Shown here piece after piece: positions 1 to 6,369 of a stretch of DNA of 11,735 bases (position 1 is the first letter of the stretch; every line of letters begins with the position of its first letter). Under the pieces are notes generated by a model, which was not told where the DNA came from, made no database searches, and was given only the letters and a program-made list of their open reading frames with translations. The translations under genes and the position numbers were made by a program. This stretch comes from Bacillota bacterium (GTDB lineage: Bacteria > Bacillota_E > RBS10-35 > JAJYVN01): assembly GCA_021846605.1 (NCBI GenBank), contig JAJZWQ010000105.1:1-11735 (forward strand), read 5' to 3'.

Positions 1-279
1 AGTCGGGGCGACTTCCGCTGCCAGCAATGCGGCTTCTCCCTCCACGCGGAGCTGAATGCGGCCAGGAACATCGGAGCCAACCACCTGGCCAGCCTCGCTA
101 TACGTGGGACTGGCGGGCCGCTGTCGGGCGGCCTATCGCAGCACGATCCGGTAGCTGCAAGCCCCCGGCTTTCGCCGTGGGGTCCTGACCTGCCAGACCT
201 TCCCCTCCGCCGCTCAGCGGATGCGGATCCGGACCGAGGCGCTCTCCCCGGGCAGCAGGTTGCCGGGATCGCCGGATAG
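1..279 (+). CDS. tnpB: TnpB-family RNA-guided nuclease, C-terminal fragment (partial at left edge)
   Basis: Reading from base 1 gives 92 codons ending in TAG at 277-279. The visible part is the end of the TnpB zinc ribbon and RuvC-III region: a CxxC pair (FRCQQCGF, residues 5-12) followed by HAELNAARNI (15-24). TnpB is the RNA-guided endonuclease of IS200/IS605 and IS1341 elements and helps retain or spread the element. Two things are odd. First, the family normally has the third catalytic Asp just before xNAAxNI, and here the residue is Glu (residue 17). Second, the frame does not stop before the right-end hairpin at 162-182 but continues about 95 nt past it into flanking DNA, so its last ~30 residues are probably not native TnpB. 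It is convergent with the membrane-fusion gene and overlaps it by 66 bp. The family call is firm. Whether the copy is active cannot be judged from this fragment. Confidence 0.88.
   Translation, partial: SRGDFRCQQCGFSLHAELNAARNIGANHLASLAIRGTGGPLSGGLSQHDPVAASPRLSPWGPDLPDLPLRRSADADPDRGALPGQQVAGIAG
162..182 (+). repeat. Right-end hairpin of IS200/IS605-type element (also 3' part of the putative omega/reRNA)
   Basis: CCCCCGGC (162-169) pairs with GCCG-T-GGGG (174-182), giving an 8-bp stem with a TTTC loop and one unpaired T at 178. An imperfect subterminal hairpin with an extrahelical T is typical of IS200/IS605 ends, where TnpA recognises it. In TnpB elements the same region forms the 3' scaffold of the guide RNA. 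The sequence GCAAGCCCCCGGCTTTCGCC resembles the common right-end motif of IS1341-like elements, from my memory of the family. By analogy the element boundary should fall a few nt downstream, about 186-192, with any guide sequence starting there. No left end or TnpA is visible. Confidence 0.72.
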
Positions 280-885
280 CGCGATGGTGACCGGGATGTA
301 CTGGATGACCTTGTTCACGCTGCCGCTGGGCGGCGGCGACGGCAGGAGCGAGAACGTGCTGGCGGTGCCCAGCGTGATCGAGGCCACGGTGCCGGTGATC
401 ACGGTGTTGGGCAGGGCGTCCACGGTCACGTTGGCCGACTGCCCCTTCTGCACGTTGCGGATGTCCGTCTCTTTGACGTAGGCCACGATGGACGGATCAG
501 ACAGCTTGGCGACATAGGCCAGCGGCAACCCGGGATCCACCGTCTCGCCCCGGACCGCCGAACTTTCGACGAGCGTGCCCGTCAGGCCCGCGGTGATGTC
601 CAGGACGGCCGAGCCGGATGCACCGGCGGGCCGGACGGTGCCCAGGACGGTCGTGGGCGTCACGTTCTCCCCGACGGTGCCCGTCCAGGTCGCCAGGGTA
701 CCGGCGGCCAGCGATCCCACCGGGGCCAGGGGCGTGGTCACCTGCGCGGAACTGGACGTCACGTAATTGGTTCCGTTGTACCAGGAAATCAGGCCGATCA
801 CCCCGGCCCCAAGCACCACGAGCACCGCCACCACCGCCACCAACACCGTGCGCCCGGCGCGCTCCAACTCGTCTCCCCCCATCAC
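214..885 (-). CDS. Membrane fusion protein (HlyD/EmrA-like periplasmic adaptor subunit), short form
   Basis: This 223-aa protein should be the membrane-anchored adaptor of a drug or metabolite exporter. One N-terminal transmembrane helix (about residues 12-34) is followed by NYVTSSSAQV (40-49), the counterpart of the EmrA 'Y-VT-x-x-A-V' entry into the barrel-sandwich domain. Next comes a first lipoyl-like half (50-85), a short link (86-95), a second half (ITAGLTGTLVES, 97-108) and a beta-barrel ending PGESASVRI. The alpha-helical coiled-coil hairpin that separates the lipoyl halves in EmrA/HlyD is absent, which explains the length (EmrA is close to 390 aa). The start may be GTG (883-885) or the adjacent ATG (880-882). 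A GAGGGG stretch lies 15 nt upstream of the GTG. It follows marR by 25 nt, so the two are probably co-transcribed and repressed by MarR. The partner permease is not in the window. Confidence 0.8.
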   Translation of the reverse strand: MMGGDELERAGRTVLVAVVAVLVVLGAGVIGLISWYNGTNYVTSSSAQVTTPLAPVGSLAAGTLATWTGTVGENVTPTTVLGTVRPAGASGSAVLDITAGLTGTLVESSAVRGETVDPGLPLAYVAKLSDPSIVAYVKETDIRNVQKGQSANVTVDALPNTVITGTVASITLGTASTFSLLPSPPPSGSVNKVIQYIPVTIALSGDPGNLLPGESASVRIRIR

Positions 886-910
886 TGCGGACCGCGGCCC
901 CTCACGTCGC

Positions 911-1399
911 CTAGCCCGGGACGCCGAACCCCTCGCGCTCTGCGGTCACGCCGTCCTCGAGCGTGCGCACCAATTCCGTCAGCCCCGCGATCAGGCCCTC
1001 CAGGGTCGCCTCGTCCATGCCGGCCAACAGCGCGTCGAACCGGCAGGCGCCCGCCTCGCGAAGCCCCGCCAGCGCCTGGCGCGCGCGCTCGGTCCCCTCC
1101 AACACGACGCTGCGGCGGTCGCGCGGGTTGGCGATCCGCCGGAGGAAGCCGTCGGCCACCAAGCGATCACACAACCCGGAGACCGTGCTCACCGGCAGGT
1201 GCGTGCTGCGCGCCAGATCGGTCAGCCGCTGGGGACCCTCGCGCTCCACCAGCCGGCAGACGAACAATCCCAGCGGCGAACCCAACCCGGCATCGCGCAA
1301 CACCGGCTCGATCTCCGGGCGCAGCATCCAGAGTAGCTGGGTCAACTGCTGCCAGAGGCGCCACCCCGCATCCTCGCGCTTCCGCTCCAATCCGGCCAC
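911..1399 (-). CDS. MarR-family transcriptional regulator
   Basis: This 162-aa winged-helix repressor is of standard MarR length. The N-terminal dimerisation helices are at about 12-36. The helix-turn-helix spans about 57-84, with the recognition helix LPVSTVSGLCDRL (68-80). The beta-wing carries NPRDRRSVVLEGTERA (91-106), the diagnostic MarR 'D-x-R' wing, and C-terminal helices close the dimer. MarR proteins usually bind palindromes in their own promoter and release DNA on binding small aromatic or drug-like ligands or on thiol oxidation. The only Cys residues are C48, C77 and one in the C-terminal helix. The start is GTG (1397-1399) and no good Shine-Dalgarno is seen, only a G-run just upstream. 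The gene lies directly upstream of the membrane-fusion gene, the usual marR-emrA arrangement, and just downstream of a strong predicted promoter with palindromes. The ligand is unknown. Confidence 0.92.
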   Translation of the reverse strand: MAGLERKREDAGWRLWQQLTQLLWMLRPEIEPVLRDAGLGSPLGLFVCRLVEREGPQRLTDLARSTHLPVSTVSGLCDRLVADGFLRRIANPRDRRSVVLEGTERARQALAGLREAGACRFDALLAGMDEATLEGLIAGLTELVRTLEDGVTAEREGFGVPG

Positions 1400-1420
1400 C
1401 CCCCCGGGATCGTCCGAGGA

Positions 1421-1457
1421 CGGATATTCCGACTCCGAAACATTCTGCCGGAATCCG
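1421..1457. promoter_or_regulatory. Candidate MarR operator palindromes over the marR promoter
   Basis: Two palindromes with the same arms are seen: CGGA-TAT-TCCG (1421-1431) and CGGA-A-TCCG (1449-1457). Between them TTCCGACTCCGAA (1427-1439) is a near-palindrome with one mismatched pair. Together they cover the predicted transcription start and reach from upstream of the -10 to downstream of it, the usual place for an autorepressing MarR protein. Binding is inferred from position and symmetry only. Confidence 0.5.
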
Positions 1458-1469
1458 CGCGTCTGTCAA
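1442..1469 (-). promoter_or_regulatory. Sigma-70-type promoter of the marR operon
   Basis: On the - strand a perfect -35 TTGACA (1469-1464) is followed after 16 bp by CAGAAT (1447-1442, 4 of 6 matches to TATAAT). Transcription would start near 1435, about 35 nt before the GTG start of the marR gene. It is the best promoter match in the intergenic region and points the right way. Confidence 0.65.
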
Positions 1470-1503
1470 GGGTTTGGGGGGGGGACGGGTGGGGGACGGG
1501 GGG
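1470..1503 (+). other. G-rich tract with G-quadruplex potential
   Basis: Five G-runs of 3, 9, 3, 5 and 6 bases (1470-1472, 1476-1484, 1487-1489, 1491-1495, 1498-1503) are separated by TTT, AC, T and AC. This satisfies the usual four-tract quadruplex rule. It sits between the 3' end of the ABC permease gene and the -35 of the marR promoter. A structural or polymerase-pausing role is possible but unproven. Confidence 0.6.
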
Positions 1504-1505
1504 AA

Positions 1506-1525
1506 GACGTCACGGCTCAGACGTC
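1506..1525 (-). terminator. Weak stem-loop at the end of the ABC permease gene
   Basis: GACGTC occurs at 1506-1511 and 1520-1525. Because the hexamer is self-complementary, the two copies can form a 6-bp stem with an 8-nt loop in the - strand mRNA, overlapping the permease stop (1517-1519). Only two U residues follow, then a C-rich stretch, so intrinsic termination is doubtful. Confidence 0.25.
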
Positions 1526-2362
1526 GCGGCGCGCGAGCATCCAGGAGGCCAGCGCCACCATGCCGCAGATGTAGCAGGCGCCATAGACCACCAGCCACCA
1601 GCTGGGGTCCACGGCGGCGCCCAGCGGGCCCATGAAGCGCTGGAGCACCGCCGAGGCCAGCGGCCGGGTGGCCACCGCGAACGCCTTGCGGTACATCGCG
1701 TCGGCGGGCAGGACCAGACTGATGTAGAAGCCGACGCGCTCCAGGGCGTGGGGGGCGCCAAGCGCGCCCAGCTGTTCCAGGAAGCCACCGATCACCGCCG
1801 CCCCGTAGAGCAGGACGCAGGCCGCCCCGTTGGCCAGGGTGGGCAGGAGCGTGCTGCCGAACAGCGTCAGGCCCAGCAGCATGAGTGGCTCCAGGCAGAG
1901 CAGGCCGAGCACCTCCACGGGGTGGGCGATGTCGGAGCCGGCGATCACGTGGGAGATGACCAGCACCGCGCCCTGCAGCGTCAGCGTGTACAGGACGAGC
2001 ATGCCGCCGTATCCCAGAAAGCGCCCCAACACGATCGACTGCCGGCGCACGGGCCGCACCAGCACGGTCTGCAACGCGCCGCTCTCCACCTCGGTCGAGA
2101 TCGCCCCGACCGCGACCAGGATGGCCAACAGACCGGAGAAGGACCGCGCGAGATACACCCCGATCATGGCGCCAGCGATGCGTCCCGCCGCAGAGAGCAG
2201 GGGATCCCCCGCCGTCTGCCCCACCAAGGCATGGGTGATGAAGCCGAACAGCACGAGAAAGCCCACCGTCAGCACGGCCCCGGCCAGGACCAGGCGCCGA
2301 CGCATCGCCTCCTTGAAGGTGAAGCCGGCGATCGCCCCGAGCACGCTCAGTTGCTCGGCCAT
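1517..2362 (-). CDS. ABC-2 type exporter, permease subunit
   Basis: This 281-aa integral membrane protein has about six hydrophobic segments (roughly 24-46, 63-90, 114-140, 150-172, 178-200 and 255-276), the standard ABC-2 transporter layout. After helix 2, EVESGALQTVLVRPVRRQSI (91-110) is the typical ABC-2 cytosolic element (E..sG....L..P..R...). The ATG start (2360-2362) overlaps the 3' end of the ATPase gene by 16 nt, so the two are translationally coupled. Permeases of this NosY/DrrB-like class export drugs, lipids or carbohydrates, or act in membrane-protein assembly. The substrate cannot be told. Without start-codon discipline this frame stays open upstream through the whole ATPase gene, which is a GC-rich shadow and not a fusion. 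Confidence 0.9.
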   Translation of the reverse strand: MAEQLSVLGAIAGFTFKEAMRRRLVLAGAVLTVGFLVLFGFITHALVGQTAGDPLLSAAGRIAGAMIGVYLARSFSGLLAILVAVGAISTEVESGALQTVLVRPVRRQSIVLGRFLGYGGMLVLYTLTLQGAVLVISHVIAGSDIAHPVEVLGLLCLEPLMLLGLTLFGSTLLPTLANGAACVLLYGAAVIGGFLEQLGALGAPHALERVGFYISLVLPADAMYRKAFAVATRPLASAVLQRFMGPLGAAVDPSWWLVVYGACYICGMVALASWMLARRDV

Positions 2363-3309
2363 GCCTGGTCCTCCTGGTCCGGGGCGACCAGCCCGATAAA
2401 CACGTCTTCCAGGGAGCGCCCGCGGGACTGCAGCCCGTGCAGACGCCCGCCGGCGCGCACGACGGCGTCGGCCACGTCCGCCAGGCCCCGCCCTCCGGCC
2501 AGGGCCAGCCGGATGCGCACCCGGCCCGCCCCCTCCGGCGCCCGCTCCAGGATGCGCCCGCACGCGGCCAGCGCTGCGGCGGCCGGCCCGTCGTCGGGGG
2601 CGATGCGCACCTCGGCCTCCTCGACGGCGTCGCGGAATTCGGAGACGGCGCCGGTGGCGACCAGGCGCCCGGAGCGGATGACGGCGACGCGGTCGGAGAT
2701 CATCTCCACCTCGCTCAGCAGGTGCGTGTTCAGAAAGATGGTCTTGCCCTCGTTCCGCAACCGCAGCAGCAGGTCGCGCACCTCCCGGCGTCCGACCGGG
2801 TCCAGGGCCGAGGTGGGCTCGTCCAGGAACACCAGGGGGGGGTCGGCGAGCATGGCGCAGGCGATGCCCAGGCGCTGCTGCATCCCCTTGCTGTACCCGG
2901 ACACCAGGCGGCGGGCGTCGTCCCGCAGGCCGACCAGGTCCAGTACCACGGCGATCCGCCCGTGACGCCGCACCGGTGGCATGCCGGCCAGCGCCGCGTG
3001 GAACTCCAGCACCTCGCCGCCGGTGGCCCATTCGGGGTAGCGGAAGAGTTCGGGCAAAAAGCCGATGCGGCGCCGCGCCGCCAGGCTCCCGGCCGGGTGT
3101 CCCATGACCTGCGCCGTGCCGGAGGTGGGGCGGATCAGCCCGACCAGCATCTTGACGAAGGTGCTCTTGCCCGCCCCGTTCCGGCCCAGGAGGGCGAAGA
3201 TCCCGCCCCGCGGCACGGCGAGCGTGATACCGGTGCACCCCACGTGGCGGCCGAAGTACCGGGTGAGCCCCCGGGTCTCCACCGCCAGCGGACCCGCCCC
3301 ACCGCTCAC
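2347..3309 (-). CDS. ABC-2 type exporter, ATP-binding subunit
   Basis: This protein (320 aa from the chosen start) carries a complete nucleotide-binding domain: Walker A GRNGAGKST (42-50), signature VSGYSKGMQQR (137-147), Walker B LVFLDE (159-164), D-loop SALD (167-170) and H-loop His196 in NTHLLSE. The Q-loop position reads FLPEL, with Glu87 where many ABC proteins have Gln. The C-terminal ~90 residues form an accessory domain, as in DrrA/CcmA-like exporters ('rSLEDVFI' near the end). It energises the permease encoded immediately downstream. The start chosen is GTG at 3307-3309, because AAGGAG (3318-3323) lies 8 nt upstream. A GTG two codons earlier (3313-3315) is only 2 nt from that site. 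The exported substrate is unknown. Confidence 0.94.
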   Translation of the reverse strand: MSGGAGPLAVETRGLTRYFGRHVGCTGITLAVPRGGIFALLGRNGAGKSTFVKMLVGLIRPTSGTAQVMGHPAGSLAARRRIGFLPELFRYPEWATGGEVLEFHAALAGMPPVRRHGRIAVVLDLVGLRDDARRLVSGYSKGMQQRLGIACAMLADPPLVFLDEPTSALDPVGRREVRDLLLRLRNEGKTIFLNTHLLSEVEMISDRVAVIRSGRLVATGAVSEFRDAVEEAEVRIAPDDGPAAAALAACGRILERAPEGAGRVRIRLALAGGRGLADVADAVVRAGGRLHGLQSRGRSLEDVFIGLVAPDQEDQAWPSN

Positions 3310-3396
3310 GCGCACCGCTCCTTCGGCCGGAGGACTCCCGACCGGCCACGGTGGGGGTCGGGAGGCGGTCGGCCAAGGCCTGGCCCCGCCAGTCCC

Positions 3397-3427
3397 ATTC
3401 TACCGTGTGGAGCCCCTGGCATTTCGA
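3397..3427 (-). promoter_or_regulatory. Possible promoter of the ABC exporter operon
   Basis: On the - strand TAGAAT (3402-3397, 5 of 6 to TATAAT) lies about 90 nt upstream of the ATPase start. The best -35 is TCGAAA (3427-3422) at a long 19-bp spacing, so the match is modest. The -35 sits in one arm of a short inverted repeat TTTCG...CGAAA (3422-3441), which could be an operator. Little else is visible between 3310 and 3465. Confidence 0.35.
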
Positions 3428-3465
3428 GCCCCATCCCGAAAGCGAGGAAATCCGCCGGGAGCAAG

Positions 3466-3497
3466 CGGGCGGCGGGGAACCGAGCCCCCGCCGCCCG
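3466..3497 (-). terminator. Strong GC hairpin, likely terminator of the sigma/anti-sigma end of the glycan operon
   Basis: CGGGCGGCGGGG (3466-3477) and CCCCGCCGCCCG (3486-3497) form a perfect 12-bp stem with an 8-nt loop, starting 29 nt after the anti-sigma stop. No T-run follows on the - strand (GCTTGCTCCC), so it is either a U-poor terminator, as seen in high-GC genomes, or an RNA-protecting 3' end. Confidence 0.6.
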
Positions 3498-3526
3498 TGG
3501 CCGCTCCCCCTGTCCTCCGTCGGAGC

Positions 3527-4672
3527 TCAGGACATGCTGTGCGCCAGCGCGTTCGCCTGGGCCAGCGTCAGCGGCCCGTGGATCGCCCGCACCACGCCGC
3601 CGGCCAGCCAGACCAGCGTCGTGTCTCCGCCCTGGTTGGGCGCGGAGACGAACAACCCCTGCGAACCGCTCACCGTCACCGCCTTGGACACGCCAGACAC
3701 CTGAGGAACCACCGCCGTCGTCTGCCAGTTGGTCACCGCCTGCAGTTGGCTGCGCAGGTTGGCCGGCAGAAACGGCAGATCGAGCAACGCCTGGCGCACA
3801 GCCGACATGTTCACGTCCCCGGGGACGCTGAGCGTGGGGCTGGGGCCCTCGGCGACCTCGATGGCCGGGCTTCCGTTCGGCCCCGTGTAGCGCAGGACCA
3901 CCGACGCCGGCACCGACACCTCCACGGTGGCTCCGGTCAGCGTCGACGGCAGGCTCGCCGGATCGCCCACCGCCGCCAGCACCCCGTTGATCTCCGCGAC
4001 CTGCACCTTGGACACCTGCACCTGCGCGGACGGATCAACGGTCACCGACTCCAGGGCGTACCCGGTCGGCAGCGACGAGGGCACCCCCAGCGCGAAGGAG
4101 ACCTCCTTGCGGGCCTGCGCCAGGCTCACCGTGGTCGGCGACCCGCTCGGCGTGACGTGGACGCTGGCCAGCCCCTGGAGGCTCAGCGCCGACGCGGCGC
4201 CCGACCCGGCGCCGACCGCGGACCCGGCGGCGGCCAGGGCCTGCCGCATCTCGCTGATGTCCGACGCGCTGATGGTCACGACCTGCACCTGCTGCACCCG
4301 GAAGACCTGCAGCACCTGCGCGGCCACGGCGCGCAGCGGGGACACCGTGAGCGTGACCAGCGCCGCGGCCGCCACGGCCGCCGACGCCACGCCCCAGACC
4401 CGGGAGCGCGCCACGCTGCGCAGGCGCGCGCCACCCCCCCACACGGCCTCCAACCGCCTCCAGGCGGCGTTTCCGTCCACCCCCGCCGCGTCCAGGCCGC
4501 GCGCCTGGTGGTCCAGCCGCGGACCGGCCCAAGCGGCATCCGCCGTCAGCGCGGCCAGGGCCTCCCGGCAGGCGTCGCAGCCCCCCACATGCTGCCGGAC
4601 GGCCTCCCGCTCCTCCGCCGCCAATTCCCCGTCCAGGTACCCGCGCAACGTGCCCTGTGCGCAATGCGTCAC
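3527..4672 (-). CDS. Transmembrane anti-sigma factor with zinc-finger-like (ZAS/zf-HC2) N-terminus
   Basis: This 381-aa protein is predicted to hold the neighbouring ECF sigma factor at the membrane. The N-terminal cytosolic domain has THC (2-4) and the HxxxCxxC motif HVGGCDAC (His28, Cys32, Cys35), the zinc-binding anti-sigma signature. One transmembrane helix follows at about 92-111. The remaining ~265 residues should be extracytoplasmic. They are rich in Val, Ser and Thr and resemble DUF4367-type sensor domains (LPTGY near 210, a late LVWLAGGVVRAIHG, and a final LTLAQANALAHS). The start is GTG (4670-4672), which overlaps the sigma stop as GTGA, so the pair is translationally coupled in near-fixed ratio. 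A stem-loop follows the stop. The signal sensed is unknown, but the surface-glycan genes upstream make a cell-envelope cue plausible. The frame is also open through the sigma gene, which I regard as a shadow. Confidence 0.85.
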   Translation of the reverse strand: MTHCAQGTLRGYLDGELAAEEREAVRQHVGGCDACREALAALTADAAWAGPRLDHQARGLDAAGVDGNAAWRRLEAVWGGGARLRSVARSRVWGVASAAVAAAALVTLTVSPLRAVAAQVLQVFRVQQVQVVTISASDISEMRQALAAAGSAVGAGSGAASALSLQGLASVHVTPSGSPTTVSLAQARKEVSFALGVPSSLPTGYALESVTVDPSAQVQVSKVQVAEINGVLAAVGDPASLPSTLTGATVEVSVPASVVLRYTGPNGSPAIEVAEGPSPTLSVPGDVNMSAVRQALLDLPFLPANLRSQLQAVTNWQTTAVVPQVSGVSKAVTVSGSQGLFVSAPNQGGDTTLVWLAGGVVRAIHGPLTLAQANALAHSMS

Positions 4673-5262
4673 GGCGCCCGCACCCCTTCCGCTTCCAACG
4701 TGCCCGCCACCGCCTCGGCGCCAGCGGCGTCTCCGGTCTCGCGCACATACTCGCGGCGCAGGCCTGCCGTGGCCCGCGCCAAGAGCGTCCCGACCGACGT
4801 GGGACGGACGCCGATCGCCGACGCGATCTCGGCGTATGGCCGGCCGGCCGCCCGCAGGAGCAGGAGCATCCGGTCCCGGGGCGGCACCCGGTCCAGCGCC
4901 GCCCGCACGGCGGCATCCTCCCCGGAGTGCGTCGCGCCCACCGGGCGCAGGGCCGGATCCGTCCAGGCGGCGTCCTCGCGGCCGCGCCGCCGCCGCTCGC
5001 CGCGCAGGTAGTTGTAGGCCAGACGGACGCCCACCACGCGGAGCCAGGCCTCTGGGTCGCCCCCCCGCCGCAACGGGTGGCGCAACAGGCGCAGGAACGT
5101 CTCCTGCGCGATGTCCTCGGCCGCGGCGCGATCGCCCAACAGGTAGGTCAGGTGCCGCACCAACCCCGGGTAGTGGGACAAGAAGAGCGCGCGCCACTCG
5201 TCCGGGCTGTCCGCCCCAGGCCCCGACCGCTGCACCGTCCCTCGCCCCCCACCGTCACGCAT
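4669..5262 (-). CDS. ECF-type RNA polymerase sigma factor (sigma-70 family)
   Basis: This 197-aa protein has the two-domain ECF layout. Region 2 (about 24-95) contains FLSHYPGLVRHLTYLLGD and AAEDIAQETFLRLL, the core-binding and -10-recognition helices. Region 4 (about 115-172) contains LDRVPPRDRMLLLLRAAG followed by the helix-turn-helix YAEIASAIGVRPTSVGTLLARA, which reads the -35. There is no region 1 or 3 and no C-terminal extension domain. It is coupled by a GTGA overlap to its probable anti-sigma factor. The ATG start (5260-5262) has no clear Shine-Dalgarno, and a GTG eight codons in is an alternative. Only 41 nt separate it from the upstream glycosyltransferase, and no recognisable ECF-type promoter is seen there. 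It may therefore be expressed from the glycan operon promoter or from one inside the preceding gene. Confidence 0.92.
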   Translation of the reverse strand: MRDGGGRGTVQRSGPGADSPDEWRALFLSHYPGLVRHLTYLLGDRAAAEDIAQETFLRLLRHPLRRGGDPEAWLRVVGVRLAYNYLRGERRRRGREDAAWTDPALRPVGATHSGEDAAVRAALDRVPPRDRMLLLLRAAGRPYAEIASAIGVRPTSVGTLLARATAGLRREYVRETGDAAGAEAVAGTLEAEGVRAP

Positions 5263-5303
5263 TAACCACACCGCCGGCCGCCCGTCTGTGACACCGCGGC
5301 CCG

Positions 5304-6362
5304 CTAGCGACCCAGCGTCCGCTCCAGGGTGGAGGCCAGTGCGGTCTCCCAGACGTCGGCCGCCCGCTCCCAGGTGAAGCCCGCAGCCAGTTGCGCGGCG
5401 CGCTCCCCCCTCTGCACCACGCGTCCGGGGGCGCCCAGCAACTCGCCCACGGCCGTGGCCAGGGAGATCGGGTCCGGGTTGGTGACCGTCCCCTCCACGG
5501 CGAGCGCGGACTCTGCCAGGCCTGGGGAGTCGTAGACCGCGCAGAGCGTACCGCGCGCCGCGGCCTCCAGCACCATCCGCCCCCATCCTTCCCTGGCCGA
5601 GGTGGCGATCAAAAGCCAGCTGCGCGCCAACAGATCGTCGCGCCGCGGGTCGTCAACCTGGGGGAAGAAACGTACCCCGTCCTCCACCCGGGAGGGCGGG
5701 TCGCCGCGCCCGATCACCCACAACTGCGCCTGCGGCACCTGGGCGCGCACGAGCCGGTGCACGGCGAGGGCGTCCTCCAGGCGCTTGCCCGGGGCCTGCC
5801 AGCGCCCCAGGAAGGCGAGCGTGGGTTGCGGCTCCTTGCGAGGATGCGGGCCGTCGGACACGGTCACGCCGTTGTACGCGATGTGGGCCCGCCCCCGCCA
5901 GCCGCGGCCGCGCAGGTCCGCCAGGGTGGTCTGCGACACGGTGACGAAGGGCACGCCCCGGTAGGGCCGCAGGAGGGCGCCCTCCACGCCCGGCCCCAGC
6001 CGTCGGCGGACTGGCGAGGGGTCGTAGCGCCAGATCTCCCCCGCGCGCTGGTGGATGAGGGCGAGCACGGGCAGGGGGCTGCCCAGGGGCGTCAGGAAGC
6101 CGGAGACGTTGATCTGGTCGATCACGAGGTCGAAGGCGCGACGGTGGCGGCGCAGGTAGCGGCGTCCGGCCAGGTAGACCCCCGGCGCCGGCCCGCCGGC
6201 CACCACGCGAACCCCGTCGAAATCCCTCGCCGGCCCCTCGCAGAACCACGTCGCCGAGTGCCCACGGCGCACCAACTCGCGCAGCACGCACGCCGTGTAG
6301 ACCTCGGCGCCGCCCGCCGCGGGATGCGCCGGCCCCCGCCAGGAGAGCATCAGCAGGCGCAT
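5304..6362 (-). CDS. GT4-family glycosyltransferase (GT-B fold)
   Basis: This 352-aa enzyme is expected to transfer a sugar from a nucleotide donor to a growing surface glycan at the cytoplasmic face of the membrane. The N-terminal Rossmann domain opens MRLLMLSWRG and carries the acceptor-side GGAEVYT (17-23). The C-terminal donor-binding domain starts near 180 with FLGRWQAPGKRLEDAL (184-199, Lys193 likely contacting the donor phosphates). It has the EX7E motif EGWGRMVLE (Glu258 to Glu266) and ends near 350, a normal family length. The ATG start lies 7 nt after the GT2 stop, with only a partial GGTGA ribosome-binding site. The specific sugar cannot be predicted. Confidence 0.9.
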   Translation of the reverse strand: MRLLMLSWRGPAHPAAGGAEVYTACVLRELVRRGHSATWFCEGPARDFDGVRVVAGGPAPGVYLAGRRYLRRHRRAFDLVIDQINVSGFLTPLGSPLPVLALIHQRAGEIWRYDPSPVRRRLGPGVEGALLRPYRGVPFVTVSQTTLADLRGRGWRGRAHIAYNGVTVSDGPHPRKEPQPTLAFLGRWQAPGKRLEDALAVHRLVRAQVPQAQLWVIGRGDPPSRVEDGVRFFPQVDDPRRDDLLARSWLLIATSAREGWGRMVLEAAARGTLCAVYDSPGLAESALAVEGTVTNPDPISLATAVGELLGAPGRVVQRGERAAQLAAGFTWERAADVWETALASTLERTLGR

Positions 6363-6369
6363 GGCGCGA

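Noticed and set aside
1517..3376. A 619-codon open frame joining the ABC permease to upstream sequence
   Set aside because: The upstream part is Arg/Gly/Pro-rich and lies out of frame over a textbook ATPase gene. The permease has its own ATG at 2362.
3065..5011. Long + strand open frames (for example 648 and 405 codons) opposite the exporter and sigma region
   Set aside because: Composition is low-complexity Arg/Pro/Ala/His, no domain is recognisable, and known genes occupy the other strand. These are GC-rich shadows.
3527..5197. A 556-codon frame extending the anti-sigma factor over the sigma gene
   Set aside because: The sigma factor frame is clearly the real one. The GTG at 4672 with GTGA overlap gives a normal anti-sigma start.
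5263..5303. Short inverted repeat GGCCGC/GCGGCC between the GT4 and sigma genes as a terminator
   Set aside because: The stem is only 6 bp with a 14-nt loop and no T-run, which is common by chance at this GC content.
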